NCBI GenBank assembly: GCA_014727915.1
Contig: WJMO01000005.1
Span: forward strand, 310,001-374,000
Reading direction: 5' to 3'
Length of the DNA stretch: 64,000 nt
DNA from: Candidatus Altarchaeales archaeon
GTDB taxonomy: Archaea; Altiarchaeota; Altiarchaeia; IMC4; SCGC-AAA252-I15
How positions within the stretch are numbered: position 1 is the first letter of the stretch; each line of letters opens with the position of its first letter. Positions 17,591 to 25,009 of this stretch are shown piece after piece. The notes under the pieces are model-generated. The model ran no database searches. It was given only the letters and a program-made list of their open reading frames with translations, and was not told the DNA's origin. A program made the translations under genes and the position numbers.

Positions 17591-20392
17591 ATGTCCGATT
17601 CGGCTGAAATCGAGGCCAAATGGCTCAAACGTTGGGAGGAGGCGGGAGCCTTCGAAAGCGACCCTGACAGCAGGGATTCCTTCTATCTCACGGTTGCCTA
17701 CCCCTACCCGTCGGGGGGGATGCACATCGGTCACGCCCGAACCTACACCGTACCCGACGTCATAGCCCGGTATAAGCGCATGCAAGGCTACAACGTATTG
17801 TTCCCGATGGCCTGGCACGTCACCGGCACTCCCATCATCGGCGCGTTGAACCGGCTGAAGGAGGGAGAGGAAAAACAGCTCAAGGTCCTCAGGGAAGTCT
17901 ATGGAATGTCAGACGAGGAATTGAACTCCATCAAGGAGCCCCTGGACTTCGCCCGCTACTTCATCGACAGCCACTACCGGCCCAGCATGCGCAAGCTCGG
18001 CTATACGATCGACTGGCGCCGCCAGTTCACCACCAACGACCCGCACTACAACGCCTTCATCACATGGCAGTACATGACCTTGAAAGACCGGGGCCTCATA
18101 AAGAAGGGACTGCACCCGGTCAAGTTCTGCACCAAGGACGAGAACCCGGTCACCACGCACGACCTCTTGGAGGGCGCTGAAGCTGACACCCAGGAGTTCA
18201 CACTGCTCAAGTTCGAACACGACGGATCCTACATCATAGCCGCCACCCTCCGGCCTGAGACCATGTGGGGCCAGACCAACATGTGGGTTAACCCGGCTGT
18301 GACCTATGTGAAGGCCGACGTGGACGGGGAGGAGTGGATAATCAGCAGGCAGTGCGCCGGCAAGCTGAAGCTCCAGGACAGGGGGGTGGAGGTCAAAGGC
18401 GAGGTCAAGGGCGGCGACCTGCTCGGCAAGTACTGCAAGGCTCCAGTCATCGACAGGGACATAATAATACTGCCCTCCGACTTCCCGGACCCTGACATCG
18501 GCACCGGCCTTGTTACTTCAGTCCCCTCCGACGCGCCCTACGACTGGATCGCGCTGAAGGACCTCCAAGGTGACAGGGCAACATGCGAAAAACACGGCTT
18601 AGACTACGATGTTGTGAAAGCGATCGAGACCATCCCGATCATAGACATCGAGGGCTTCGGCCCGGAGGCTGCGAAGGACATGGTGGAGCGTATGGCCATC
18701 CGAAGCCAGCATGACACGGAAAAGCTGGAGGAGGCGACGAAGGAGGTTTACAAGCAGGGCTTCCACGCAGGCTTCATGAACGAGAACTGCGGCCCCTACA
18801 AGGGCATGGCCGTGGTCCGCGCCAAGGAGAAGATGAAGCAGGCCCTCCTGGGCGAGGGCCGGGCGGACACGATGCTGGAGTTCAGCGAGCCCGTCATATG
18901 CCGGTGCGGCGGCCGCGTGGTGGTAGCCAAGGCCGAGAGCTGGTTCATCGACTACGCCAACGAGGACTGGAAGGAGCAGGTTTGCGGGTGCATCTATAAC
19001 CTCAACACCATACCAGACCGGACCAAACAGGATTATATGAACACTGTGGACTGGCTTAGGGAATGGCCTTGCATCCGCAACTATGGCCTCGGAACCAAGC
19101 TCCCATTCGATGACCGGTTCATGATAGAGCCGTTGTCGGACTCGACCATTTACATGGCCTACTATACCATAAGCCATCTGCTGGAGGAACTTGAGCCGGA
19201 ACAGCTGACACGGGAGTTCTTCGACTACATCTTCAGGGGAGAGGGCAAACCCGGGGAAATCTCAAATAATCTAAACATTCCTTTAAATAATTTGAAAAAA
19301 ATCCGCGATAGTTTTGACTACTGGTATCCTCAGGCCTGGAGGTGCAGCGCCCTCGAGCTCATCCAGAACCACCTCACCTTCATGCTCTTCCACCACTGCG
19401 CCCTCTTCAACGCGGACAAATGGCCCCTGGGAATCGCATCCTTTGGCATGGGTTTGCTGGAGGGGGAGAAGATGAGCTCCTCCAAGGGTAACGTGATACT
19501 GGTGAAGGAAGCGGTTGAAAAGCATGGAGCTGACGTCACCCGCCTGTTCCTGATGGGCAATGCGGAGCCCTGGCAGGACTTCGACTGGCGTGAGAACCTG
19601 GTGGAGGCGACGATGAAGCGGCTGAACCAGTTCAAGAAGCTGGTGTTGGACTCGCACTCACTTGAGGGCAAATCTGAAATCCGGCCCATCGACCGTTGGA
19701 TGATGTCCCGGCTTAACAGGAGGATAATGGAGGCTGTCGAGTCCCTGGAGGCCTTCCAGACCCGCAAAGCCCTTCAATCGATGTTCTATGAGATGTTCAA
19801 TGACATCTCATGGTATCAGCGCAGGCGCGACCCGAATCCGGAGGTCATGCGGGAGCTGGCCAACGCGTGGGTCCGACTCCTCACGCCATTCACACCCTTC
19901 ACCTGCGAGGAACTCTGGGAGAATATCGGCGGCGAAGGATTCGTCTCACAGGCCGAATATCCCACCGCGGACGAGTCCAAGCTTGACGAGCGTTCCGAGG
20001 CATCCGAGGAATATCTCCGCAGCCTAATGGAAGACGTGCAGAACATATTGAATGTGACGAAGAAATCACCCTCTAAGATCTCACTATACACTTCCCCCAG
20101 ATGGAAATACACTGTGTTCAACGCTATCGTCGAGGGCAGGCAGATAAAGGACGTGATGGCCGACCCTGAGGTGAAGAGGAACGGGAAGCAGGCCGCGAAG
20201 CTCATGCAGACCCGCAGGGACGAGATACCACACGTTTTACTGTCTCCTGAGGATGAATCCGCAGTTTTAGGGTATGCATACCAATTCTTATCAAGGGAGT
20301 TCAAAGCGGAAGTGTCGATCAACCCGGAATCAGACCCTGAGGGAAAGGCGAAATTCGCCCAACCCATGAAACCGGGCATCTTCATCGAGTGA
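17591..20392 (+). CDS. leuS: Leucyl-tRNA synthetase
   Basis: The 933-residue protein is an archaeal-type LeuRS. The HIGH motif lies at about 45-48 (GGMHIGHART), the editing CP1 domain in the middle contains TLRPETMWGQTNMWV, and the KMSKS loop is GEKMSSSKGN at about residue 626. The C-terminal helical anticodon and tRNA-binding domain follows. Archaeal LeuRS is about 930-970 residues, so it is complete. A local AT-rich patch (about 19260-19320) lies between the editing insert and the second half of the catalytic domain, but the frame is unbroken. The next small gene starts six bases after the stop. Confidence 0.97.
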   Translation: MSDSAEIEAKWLKRWEEAGAFESDPDSRDSFYLTVAYPYPSGGMHIGHARTYTVPDVIARYKRMQGYNVLFPMAWHVTGTPIIGALNRLKEGEEKQLKVLREVYGMSDEELNSIKEPLDFARYFIDSHYRPSMRKLGYTIDWRRQFTTNDPHYNAFITWQYMTLKDRGLIKKGLHPVKFCTKDENPVTTHDLLEGAEADTQEFTLLKFEHDGSYIIAATLRPETMWGQTNMWVNPAVTYVKADVDGEEWIISRQCAGKLKLQDRGVEVKGEVKGGDLLGKYCKAPVIDRDIIILPSDFPDPDIGTGLVTSVPSDAPYDWIALKDLQGDRATCEKHGLDYDVVKAIETIPIIDIEGFGPEAAKDMVERMAIRSQHDTEKLEEATKEVYKQGFHAGFMNENCGPYKGMAVVRAKEKMKQALLGEGRADTMLEFSEPVICRCGGRVVVAKAESWFIDYANEDWKEQVCGCIYNLNTIPDRTKQDYMNTVDWLREWPCIRNYGLGTKLPFDDRFMIEPLSDSTIYMAYYTISHLLEELEPEQLTREFFDYIFRGEGKPGEISNNLNIPLNNLKKIRDSFDYWYPQAWRCSALELIQNHLTFMLFHHCALFNADKWPLGIASFGMGLLEGEKMSSSKGNVILVKEAVEKHGADVTRLFLMGNAEPWQDFDWRENLVEATMKRLNQFKKLVLDSHSLEGKSEIRPIDRWMMSRLNRRIMEAVESLEAFQTRKALQSMFYEMFNDISWYQRRRDPNPEVMRELANAWVRLLTPFTPFTCEELWENIGGEGFVSQAEYPTADESKLDERSEASEEYLRSLMEDVQNILNVTKKSPSKISLYTSPRWKYTVFNAIVEGRQIKDVMADPEVKRNGKQAAKLMQTRRDEIPHVLLSPEDESAVLGYAYQFLSREFKAEVSINPESDPEGKAKFAQPMKPGIFIE

Positions 20393-20398
20393 AATAAA

Positions 20399-20785
20399 AT
20401 GCCGGAGTACAAGGAACTCAACCAAGGCCAGCAGCGAGCCATATTGGAGTCTAAGCTCAGGACTGTTGACTTTCCCCTACCCGACATCAGGGACTTCTCC
20501 AGGATCGACAGCATCGCATGGCAGGTGAACGGAAACGAACGGGTCGTTGACCAGTGCATCGAGATCGCCAAGAGATCCTCCAACAAGCGCGAGACCTTAA
20601 CCCTACTGGACAATGCCATGAAACACTGTAAAGGCCAGCGTGAAAGCCCGTCGGAAATCGGGGACAAGCTCTCTGGCGCATTGACGGACATGAAGGAGAT
20701 AACAGCCTACCACTCCTACCCCCCTGAGGGGATTAACAGGATCTTGATACGCAATCATCTGCTGCCCGAGGAGGATGAAAAATGA
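20399..20785 (+). CDS. Uncharacterised 128-residue helical protein downstream of leuS
   Basis: This soluble, mostly helical protein follows leuS by six bases and overlaps the next gene by four, so the three are one operon. It begins MPEYKELNQGQQRAILESKL and contains a His/Cys pair in AMKHCKGQRE without clear metal-site spacing. No family is recognised. Its position suggests a role linked to translation or to the zinc-ribbon protein next door. Confidence 0.75.
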   Translation: MPEYKELNQGQQRAILESKLRTVDFPLPDIRDFSRIDSIAWQVNGNERVVDQCIEIAKRSSNKRETLTLLDNAMKHCKGQRESPSEIGDKLSGALTDMKEITAYHSYPPEGINRILIRNHLLPEEDEK

Positions 20786-21075
20786 AGTGCCCCAAAGACG
20801 GATGCGAGATGAAGGAGAAGACAGAGGACGACATCAAAGTCGACGAATGCCCGGAATGCGACGGCGTCTGGCTTGACTGGGGGGAGCTCCAGCGGGCGAC
20901 AGACAACCGGGTGACGGAATACGAGGTCAACTACCGCGGGAAAAGCGGCAGAAACTGTCCCCGGTGCGGAAACAGAATGCGGAAGGGTGACCTGCACTCG
21001 GTGATAGTGGAAGAATGCGAGTGCGGCCTGTTCTTCGACAAGGGAGAGATAAGACAAATCACAATCTACAGCTAG
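20782..21075 (+). CDS. Double zinc-ribbon protein (zf-TFIIB type)
   Basis: The 97-residue protein contains two zinc-binding ribbons. The first reads MKCPKDGCEMKEK, then DECPECDGVWLDWGEL, which is the family landmark of the zf-TFIIB domain (C-x2-C-DGVWLD-x-GEL). The second reads RNCPRCGNRMRKG, then ECECGLFFDKGEI, a copy of the same module. Members of this family are small putative nucleic-acid- or protein-binding proteins, not TFIIB itself. It is coupled to the upstream gene by ATGA. Confidence 0.9.
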   Translation: MKCPKDGCEMKEKTEDDIKVDECPECDGVWLDWGELQRATDNRVTEYEVNYRGKSGRNCPRCGNRMRKGDLHSVIVEECECGLFFDKGEIRQITIYS

Positions 21076-21101
21076 GCTTCTATGCACTTACCGGCGGGAA
21101 C

Positions 21102-21138
21102 CTTTCTCTCTTAGGAAGAAAGAGAAACTTTCACGAAA
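21102..21138. terminator. Inverted-repeat terminator between convergent genes
   Basis: The short gap between the zinc-ribbon gene and the convergent membrane protein gene holds a purine/pyrimidine inverted repeat (tttctct at 21103-21109 pairing with agagaaa at 21121-21127), followed by a further ctttc/gaaag pair. This is typical of a terminator region, although a strong U-tract is absent. Confidence 0.4.
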
Positions 21139-21165
21139 GAGAAAGAACATTATCACATCCTGATA

Positions 21166-21918
21166 CTATGCTTCGATGCATTTGTCCGCGAACTCCCGAG
21201 CCTCGCTTAACGTGAAATCTCCGGTCAAATCCTTACCCGTCGCCGGACATAACAGCTGCGGAGCGTACTCGGTCCTGTCGAACGCCTGCAGGCAGTCTGT
21301 CAATATCTCCTTGTTAACCGCATGGTCCGCGGTGTAGACATCGTAGACTACTCCGTCATCGTATTCCAAACCCTCCAACTCGTCAACGACCTTGTCGGTG
21401 GACTCGCAGATCGGGCAGTTGCCGGAACTCGTATGGTAGACGATGGAATCCTCTCCCAGCCCGTATCCTTCAACGCAGGAACCGACCCTCTCCAACTCAC
21501 TTTCGAACAGCTGGCAGGACTTCTCCAACCCGCTGAGCAGGCAAATGGTGTGGGCGATGTTATACCGTGTCCGCGCATCCCCCAAGGTGGCCTTGTCCTC
21601 GTACATGACCATGACCGCGGGTTTGCTCACGGCATCGCTGACCTTGAACTGCACAGGGGTTCCCACCTCCTGACTGATCAAATCCATCAACCGGATGTCA
21701 TAGTAGCTGGTGCAATAATCACACTCTCCCTGAACGTGCAGGTCACAGTCCACACAACGGAGGGGATAAAGGTAGTAGACGGTCAAATCCTCAACGGGAT
21801 AGACTGTGTTATTAAACTCAACGACTTCAGTATGCACAGTACCCCCAAAAACGATGAAACCCGCCAGAATCAGGCAGATAACACCCAAAACCCCCGCGGC
21901 AAACCTGTAATCCATCAT
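21166..21918 (-). CDS. Membrane-anchored thioredoxin-fold protein with two Cys-rich modules
   Basis: From the ATG at 21918 the protein is 250 residues, starting MMDYRFAAGVLGVICLIL, a signal anchor. The extracellular part has two thioredoxin-like modules. The first contains YPLRCVDCDLHVQGECDYC and is Cys-rich. The second has an active-site-like GNCPICESTD (CxxC) and later a likely cis-proline site in YAPQLLCP. It is probably an external thiol-disulfide exchange protein. A TTG six codons upstream is possible, but a TATA-like tttatattag at about 21957-21966 favours the ATG. The divergent side is the tRNA-Ser leader region, so this AT-rich block may promote both. Confidence 0.8.
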   Translation of the reverse strand: MMDYRFAAGVLGVICLILAGFIVFGGTVHTEVVEFNNTVYPVEDLTVYYLYPLRCVDCDLHVQGECDYCTSYYDIRLMDLISQEVGTPVQFKVSDAVSKPAVMVMYEDKATLGDARTRYNIAHTICLLSGLEKSCQLFESELERVGSCVEGYGLGEDSIVYHTSSGNCPICESTDKVVDELEGLEYDDGVVYDVYTADHAVNKEILTDCLQAFDRTEYAPQLLCPATGKDLTGDFTLSEAREFADKCIEA

Positions 21919-21957
21919 ATCCCCAAACCAAATCAAGAATAAATACTATGCCTACAC

Positions 21958-21969
21958 TAATATAAAAAG
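21958..21969 (+). promoter_or_regulatory. Probable TATA box for the tRNA-Ser leader transcript
   Basis: The sequence taatataaaaag is the only good TATA-like box upstream of the repeat and tRNA locus. A start about 25 bp downstream would place the hairpin leader, the two 77-bp repeats and tRNA-Ser on one precursor of about 300 nt. The same block can serve the divergent thioredoxin-fold gene. Confidence 0.45.
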
Positions 21970-22013
21970 CCAGCGCACCAGCCTTGAATTCACACACTAT
22001 GCCAAGGCATGCA

Positions 22014-22052
22014 CAACCTCTACGAGGTTGATAACCTACCCCTCTTCGAGGC
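22014..22052 (+). other. Two small hairpins in the tRNA-Ser leader
   Basis: A perfect 7-bp stem caacctc-tac-gaggttg spans 22014-22030, and a 4-bp cctc-ttc-gagg stem lies at about 22042-22052. Both use the same cctc/gagg pairing as the adjacent repeats and the tRNA acceptor stem, so alternative pairings among all of them are possible. Confidence 0.5.
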
Positions 22053-22204
22053 CGAGGTGGCGATGCCGCAACCTAGCGGTTGCTTACCGCCACCTCGTCC
22101 ACACGATAACACAAAGGATAACACATTGCCGAGGTGGCGATGCCGCAACCTAGCGGTTGCTTACCGCCACCTCGTCCACACGATAACACAAAGGATAACA
22201 CATT
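22051..22204 (+). repeat. Two perfect 77-bp tandem repeats ending at tRNA-Ser
   Basis: Copy one is 22051-22127 and copy two 22128-22204, identical at every base. Each begins with the 12 bases gccgaggtggcg, which are also the first 12 bases of tRNA-Ser at 22205, so the repeat phase continues exactly into the tRNA. Within each copy, cgaggtggcg pairs with cgccacctcg 35 bases later. An inner gcaacc-tagc-ggttgc hairpin makes an arm of about 45 nt with an internal loop. The remaining 30 bases (about 22098-22127) are unstructured and A-rich. No protein is encoded. Confidence 0.9.
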
Positions 22205-22290
22205 GCCGAGGTGGCGGAGCCTGGACTAACGCGCACGCCTGGAAAGCGTGTTCCTTCACGGGAGCTCGAGTTCAAATCTCGACCTCGGCG
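22205..22290 (+). tRNA. tRNA-Ser (anticodon GGA)
   Basis: The 86-nt sequence folds as a class II tRNA. The acceptor stem is GCCGAGG/CCTCGGC with discriminator G, the D arm has GCG/CGC, the anticodon stem is CACGC/GCGTG with loop CTGGAAA (anticodon GGA), a long variable arm follows, and the T arm is TCGAG-TTCAAAT-CTCGA. It reads UCC and UCU codons. No intron and no encoded CCA are seen. It directly follows the two 77-bp repeats and its last 16 bases are repeated 85 bp downstream. Confidence 0.97.
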
Positions 22291-22359
22291 ATTTATTATC
22301 ATATCAGAGCGATTTCGTCTAGAGAACCGGGAGAGATAAGCGAGCCGTCAGGCGAGCGG

Positions 22360-22375
22360 AATCTCGACCTCGGCG
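22360..22375 (+). repeat. 16-bp direct repeat of the tRNA-Ser 3' end (att-like)
   Basis: The sequence aatctcgacctcggcg, identical to the last 16 bases of tRNA-Ser (22275-22290), recurs here 85 bp downstream. Integrases commonly recombine at tRNA 3' ends and leave such duplications, so this may be an attachment-site scar. No integrase gene is nearby. Confidence 0.6.
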
Positions 22376-22478
22376 CACGGCTCGTGCCGGAGACATATGT
22401 GTCTCCGGTACGACCAAGAGCTTTTGCTCTTGGTCGCGCCCCGTGCACACGCGGAGCGAGTACCCCCGAAGGGGGTAC
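22375..22478 (+). ncRNA. Candidate structured RNA with multi-branch fold
   Basis: A closing stem gcacgg/ccgtgc (22375-22380 with 22441-22446) encloses two strong hairpins. One is ccggagaca-tatg-tgtctccgg (22387-22408). The other is an 11-bp stem with a TTTT loop (22111-equivalent position in this block, 22411-22436). A third hairpin gtaccccc-gaa-gggggtac follows at 22460-22478. Four perfectly paired stems in 104 nt are far more than expected by chance in non-coding DNA. I cannot assign a known RNA family; folding programs and transcript data would decide. It may also be DNA-level palindromes of an integrated element. Confidence 0.5.
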
Positions 22479-22494
22479 GCACTATAATATTGAA

Positions 22495-22593
22495 ATGTTG
22501 AATTGGGAACGATATAGCATTGATAAAGTAGGGAAAATGGCCGATGGAATTATTATTAGTGCTCTCGGCGGTTTTGTTGCTGCAACTGTATAG
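22495..22593 (+). CDS. Possible 32-residue peptide in the tRNA-Ser downstream region
   Basis: A short frame starts at an ATG and reads MLNWERYSIDKVGKM followed by a hydrophobic, Gly/Ala-rich end (IIISALGGFVAATV). It lies in a stretch noticeably more AT-rich than the neighbouring genes. A TATA-like actataatattg is only 10 bp upstream. It could be a small membrane peptide or the stump of a mobile-element gene. From about 22594 to 22732 I see no gene; this is AT-rich sequence with T-runs. Confidence 0.25.
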   Translation: MLNWERYSIDKVGKMADGIIISALGGFVAATV

Positions 22594-22732
22594 GACAACT
22601 TGATTTATTTACTTATGGATTTTTTTTTAATGTTTACAGTTTCTGTTTGGGCAATTCTACAATTTCTGATCTTTTGGGTTAAAACAAAGACCTAAGTGTT
22701 CTTGGGGTTCGATGGTCTCGGCGCAGGTTTTT

Positions 22733-23440
22733 TTATTTTTTGTTTGTTTTTTTGTTGTGTATTTCTATTCCTTTGTTTGTGATTTCGAATGTTTTGGTGT
22801 CTAGGGGGTGTTTGGTTTCTCGCATTTTTATGACTCTTATTGATCTTGAGTTCAGGGCGGGGTTTATGCCGAGTTTAAAGACTCCATCGCATGCGAACTC
22901 CAGTATCTTATCCTCCTCTTTCGTGCCTTCGAAGTCTTCGATCAGCAGCATGGTCGTTAGTTCCAGCGATCTTATCTCTTCGACCACCAGCCGGTTGGTC
23001 TTCTCCGATTCTGCCTCCAAGCCGGTGCGGGCGAACTGGAGGTCGTAGCCCAGCATGGACTTGTTGTAGAGGTTGTACAGGCTGATGCTGTCCACCACAA
23101 GGCGTTTTATGTTGTGTTCTTTCATCTGTTCCCTGATGTTGTCCGTCATGGTCCTGACGTCCCGGGCCTCCTGGATGAATATGTGGTAGTGTTCGCTGCC
23201 TGCGAGATCCCAGCCGAACTGCAACGCCTGGGTTTCGATGTGGTCTGCCTCCCCCTCCAAGTGGACGAACAGACATTCCTCCCCTGCTTTTATCCCCTCC
23301 CATATGAACTGTATGCCAAGTATTGTCTTGGCAGCTCCTGGGCCGCCGATAACTCCCACTATGAAACCCTCGGGTATGCCCCCGTCCAGCATCTCGTCCA
23401 AGCCTTCAACTCCTGACTTAACCCGTTTGATCTCGCTCAT
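22733..23440 (-). CDS. Single-domain KaiC-like RecA-superfamily ATPase
   Basis: The 235-residue protein begins MSEIKRVKSGVEGLDEMLDGGIPEG, the standard KaiC/RadA-like start (landmark only). A P-loop IGGPGAAKTIL is at about 31-41 and a Walker B-like strand RLVVDSISLYNLY at about 112-124. The Gly directly before the P-loop Lys, nearly invariant in such ATPases, is Ala here. C-terminal strands resemble the archaeal KaiC-like group (IRVIKMRETKHPLD). Such proteins act in signalling or as switch ATPases rather than in recombination. The gene stands alone, downstream of the tRNA-Ser locus and convergent with it. Confidence 0.9.
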   Translation of the reverse strand: MSEIKRVKSGVEGLDEMLDGGIPEGFIVGVIGGPGAAKTILGIQFIWEGIKAGEECLFVHLEGEADHIETQALQFGWDLAGSEHYHIFIQEARDVRTMTDNIREQMKEHNIKRLVVDSISLYNLYNKSMLGYDLQFARTGLEAESEKTNRLVVEEIRSLELTTMLLIEDFEGTKEEDKILEFACDGVFKLGINPALNSRSIRVIKMRETKHPLDTKTFEITNKGIEIHNKKTNKK

Positions 23441-23480
23441 ACAGTCAACTATTAGATGTGTAAAATAAAAAAATCCAGGT

Positions 23481-24149
23481 TTACTTGCATCTGTTGTTTT
23501 CGCACCCTTTTGGGCAGGGTGTTTGGGTGATAATCCATGTGGTGGGTTTGCACTGGGATTCGCGCGTTCCGGGGTTCTCGCATTCGAAGAGGAAGTGTTC
23601 GCTTGTCAGCTCGCATTCGCCGGTGCATACTGTGTTGGTTATCCCTCCTCCGCAGTCGGTGTCCCGGGTGCATAGCAGGTCAGGGTTTCCCGGGTTGCGG
23701 AGGCAGCTTCCCTCCAAGCATATGCTCTCGCAGGTTTGGACTTTAAACTCCCTCTTTCTCGTCGTGCACCTCGACTCCCCCGACCTTGGAGGGCCGCAGG
23801 CGTAGTGCCTCTGGCATCCGCTGACCTCGTATCTCACGTACTGGTCGTATCCTATGCAGAACAGCTCCACGCTCGTCTCCCTGCCGCCGCAGTCCTCGTC
23901 CGTGTGACAGGCGGTCTCATCTTCCGAATATTCATTCTCGCCGCCTTCGATGGGTTTCGGGCATCTGGGTCCAGCGCATGTGGGGGAGATCCCGCCTGAA
24001 CTGCCATTGTCACGGGTCATTTGATGTTCATCCGCTCCCCGGCCTGCAATTTCCACCTCCTCGGGTTCTCCGGTCTTTGATCCGCCGATACGTTGCATTA
24101 TGCAGCCTGAAAGGATAAGCAGTAGAACAAGCGATGCGAGTGCTCTCAT
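23481..24149 (-). CDS. Cys-rich surface lipoprotein
   Basis: The 222-residue protein has a lipobox signal peptide (LLLILSGC, lipidated Cys about 16). After a polar linker it carries about 20 cysteines. Two related short motifs, ACHTDEDCGGRETSV and LCTRDTDCGGGITNTV, mark a repeated disulfide module, and the protein ends CPKGCENNRCK. The spacing is typical of secreted disulfide-rich archaeal proteins. It is presumably anchored outside the membrane. No enzyme motif is visible. It would be a natural client of the thiol-disulfide proteins at 45-47 kb. Confidence 0.8.
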   Translation of the reverse strand: MRALASLVLLLILSGCIMQRIGGSKTGEPEEVEIAGRGADEHQMTRDNGSSGGISPTCAGPRCPKPIEGGENEYSEDETACHTDEDCGGRETSVELFCIGYDQYVRYEVSGCQRHYACGPPRSGESRCTTRKREFKVQTCESICLEGSCLRNPGNPDLLCTRDTDCGGGITNTVCTGECELTSEHFLFECENPGTRESQCKPTTWIITQTPCPKGCENNRCK

Positions 24150-24191
24150 CAGGTTAATGATGATAATATGGGAATAAAACCTCCTGCCTTA

Positions 24192-24554
24192 TCAGAACCG
24201 AACTGAACCCACGCTGCCCAATGACCTGCTGAATTCATCCAAGCGTCCGGTGGCTCTTCCCACAACTGAAATACGCGGCACATGCCCCTCTAGTGGAGCG
24301 AGGGTTGTGTTGGCCCCTATCTCACTCACTCCAGCTCCTTGAACCGGTGTCCGGACCACTGGCGGCTTCCTAGTCTGTATTGGCGGTATCTCGCCCGGGG
24401 CTGCCATCGTTTCCCCTGGCTGCAGATGTACGGCGGCTTTTGCGCCCACTACTGGGATCTGCCCGTCTCCGGCGACGCCCTGCCCTCCATCCAACGTCTT
24501 CCATTCGCCTGTGTGCGTCTCATCAGCTGGTTTTCTCTGTTTTTCCCTCGCCAT
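24192..24554 (-). CDS. Uncharacterised 120-residue low-complexity protein
   Basis: Translation from the ATG at 24554 is preferred because a clear Shine-Dalgarno sequence (ggaggtga) lies six to seven bases upstream; a GTG two codons earlier would overlap it. The protein is rich in Gly, Pro and Val, probably disordered, with a conspicuous TLDGGQGVAGDGQIPVVG stretch and a short basic C-terminus. No domain is recognised. It is the first of a run of five to six small unknown genes between 24.2 and 26.5 kb. Confidence 0.6.
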   Translation of the reverse strand: MAREKQRKPADETHTGEWKTLDGGQGVAGDGQIPVVGAKAAVHLQPGETMAAPGEIPPIQTRKPPVVRTPVQGAGVSEIGANTTLAPLEGHVPRISVVGRATGRLDEFSRSLGSVGSVRF

Positions 24555-24607
24555 TTGCACTCACCTCCTCTTATATCTATCCCCGCAGGATTCCAATAAA
24601 TACTTGT

Positions 24608-24913
24608 CTATTGGGCTTCTTGGGCTCTCTTCTCTATGATTTTCTCTAATTCAGCTAAGAGGGTCCTCTCCTGCTCTTCGCTGATTTCCGCCTTTTTGGC
24701 GTCTCCTATGCGCAAGTCGTTCATCTCCGCGTAAACGGCTATTTTCTCGCTCACCGGCGAGCCGAATATCTCCTGGAGCGTCTTGTCCGCGTCGATGTCG
24801 TCCGCGATCCTACGCAGGATGTCCAGTCTTATCGCAATCTTCGGCCGCTTGTAGGCGTCCATCATCTTCTTCTCGATGTCCGCCGACCTTTTATCCAGAT
24901 CCTCACTGACCAT
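24608..24913 (-). CDS. Uncharacterised 101-residue helical protein (IRLDILR family, copy 1)
   Basis: The start at 24913 follows an aggtg Shine-Dalgarno sequence; a GTG at 24922 is an alternative. The protein is charged and helical with the landmark KIAIRLDILRRIAD at about 26-39 and IFGSPVSEKIAVYAEMNDL in the middle. The gene at 25431 shows the same order (IRLDILRELID, then FLGEDPSKSIAAVSQDND), so they are distant paralogues. Function unknown. Confidence 0.7.
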   Translation of the reverse strand: MVSEDLDKRSADIEKKMMDAYKRPKIAIRLDILRRIADDIDADKTLQEIFGSPVSEKIAVYAEMNDLRIGDAKKAEISEEQERTLLAELEKIIEKRAQEAQ

Positions 24914-25009
24914 TTGAAACACCTATGCGAAAACATTAAATTCCAACGTTAAAATACCAGTTCAGTCTCAAAAAACGACTTTTAACCGATTAGCTCCCAT
25001 TTTTTTAAC

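Noticed and set aside
19260..19325. AT-rich patch within leuS as an intron or insertion
   Set aside because: The frame continues through it and the encoded residues fit the catalytic domain, so it is only a local composition change.
22051..22204. The 77-bp tandem repeats as a CRISPR array
   Set aside because: There are only two contiguous identical units with no unique spacers, and the unit includes tRNA sequence. No cas gene is present.
22009..22593. A 194-codon plus-strand frame across the tRNA-Ser locus
   Set aside because: It runs through two non-coding hairpin repeats, the tRNA and the multi-hairpin element. Only its last 32 codons could be a peptide, listed separately with low confidence.
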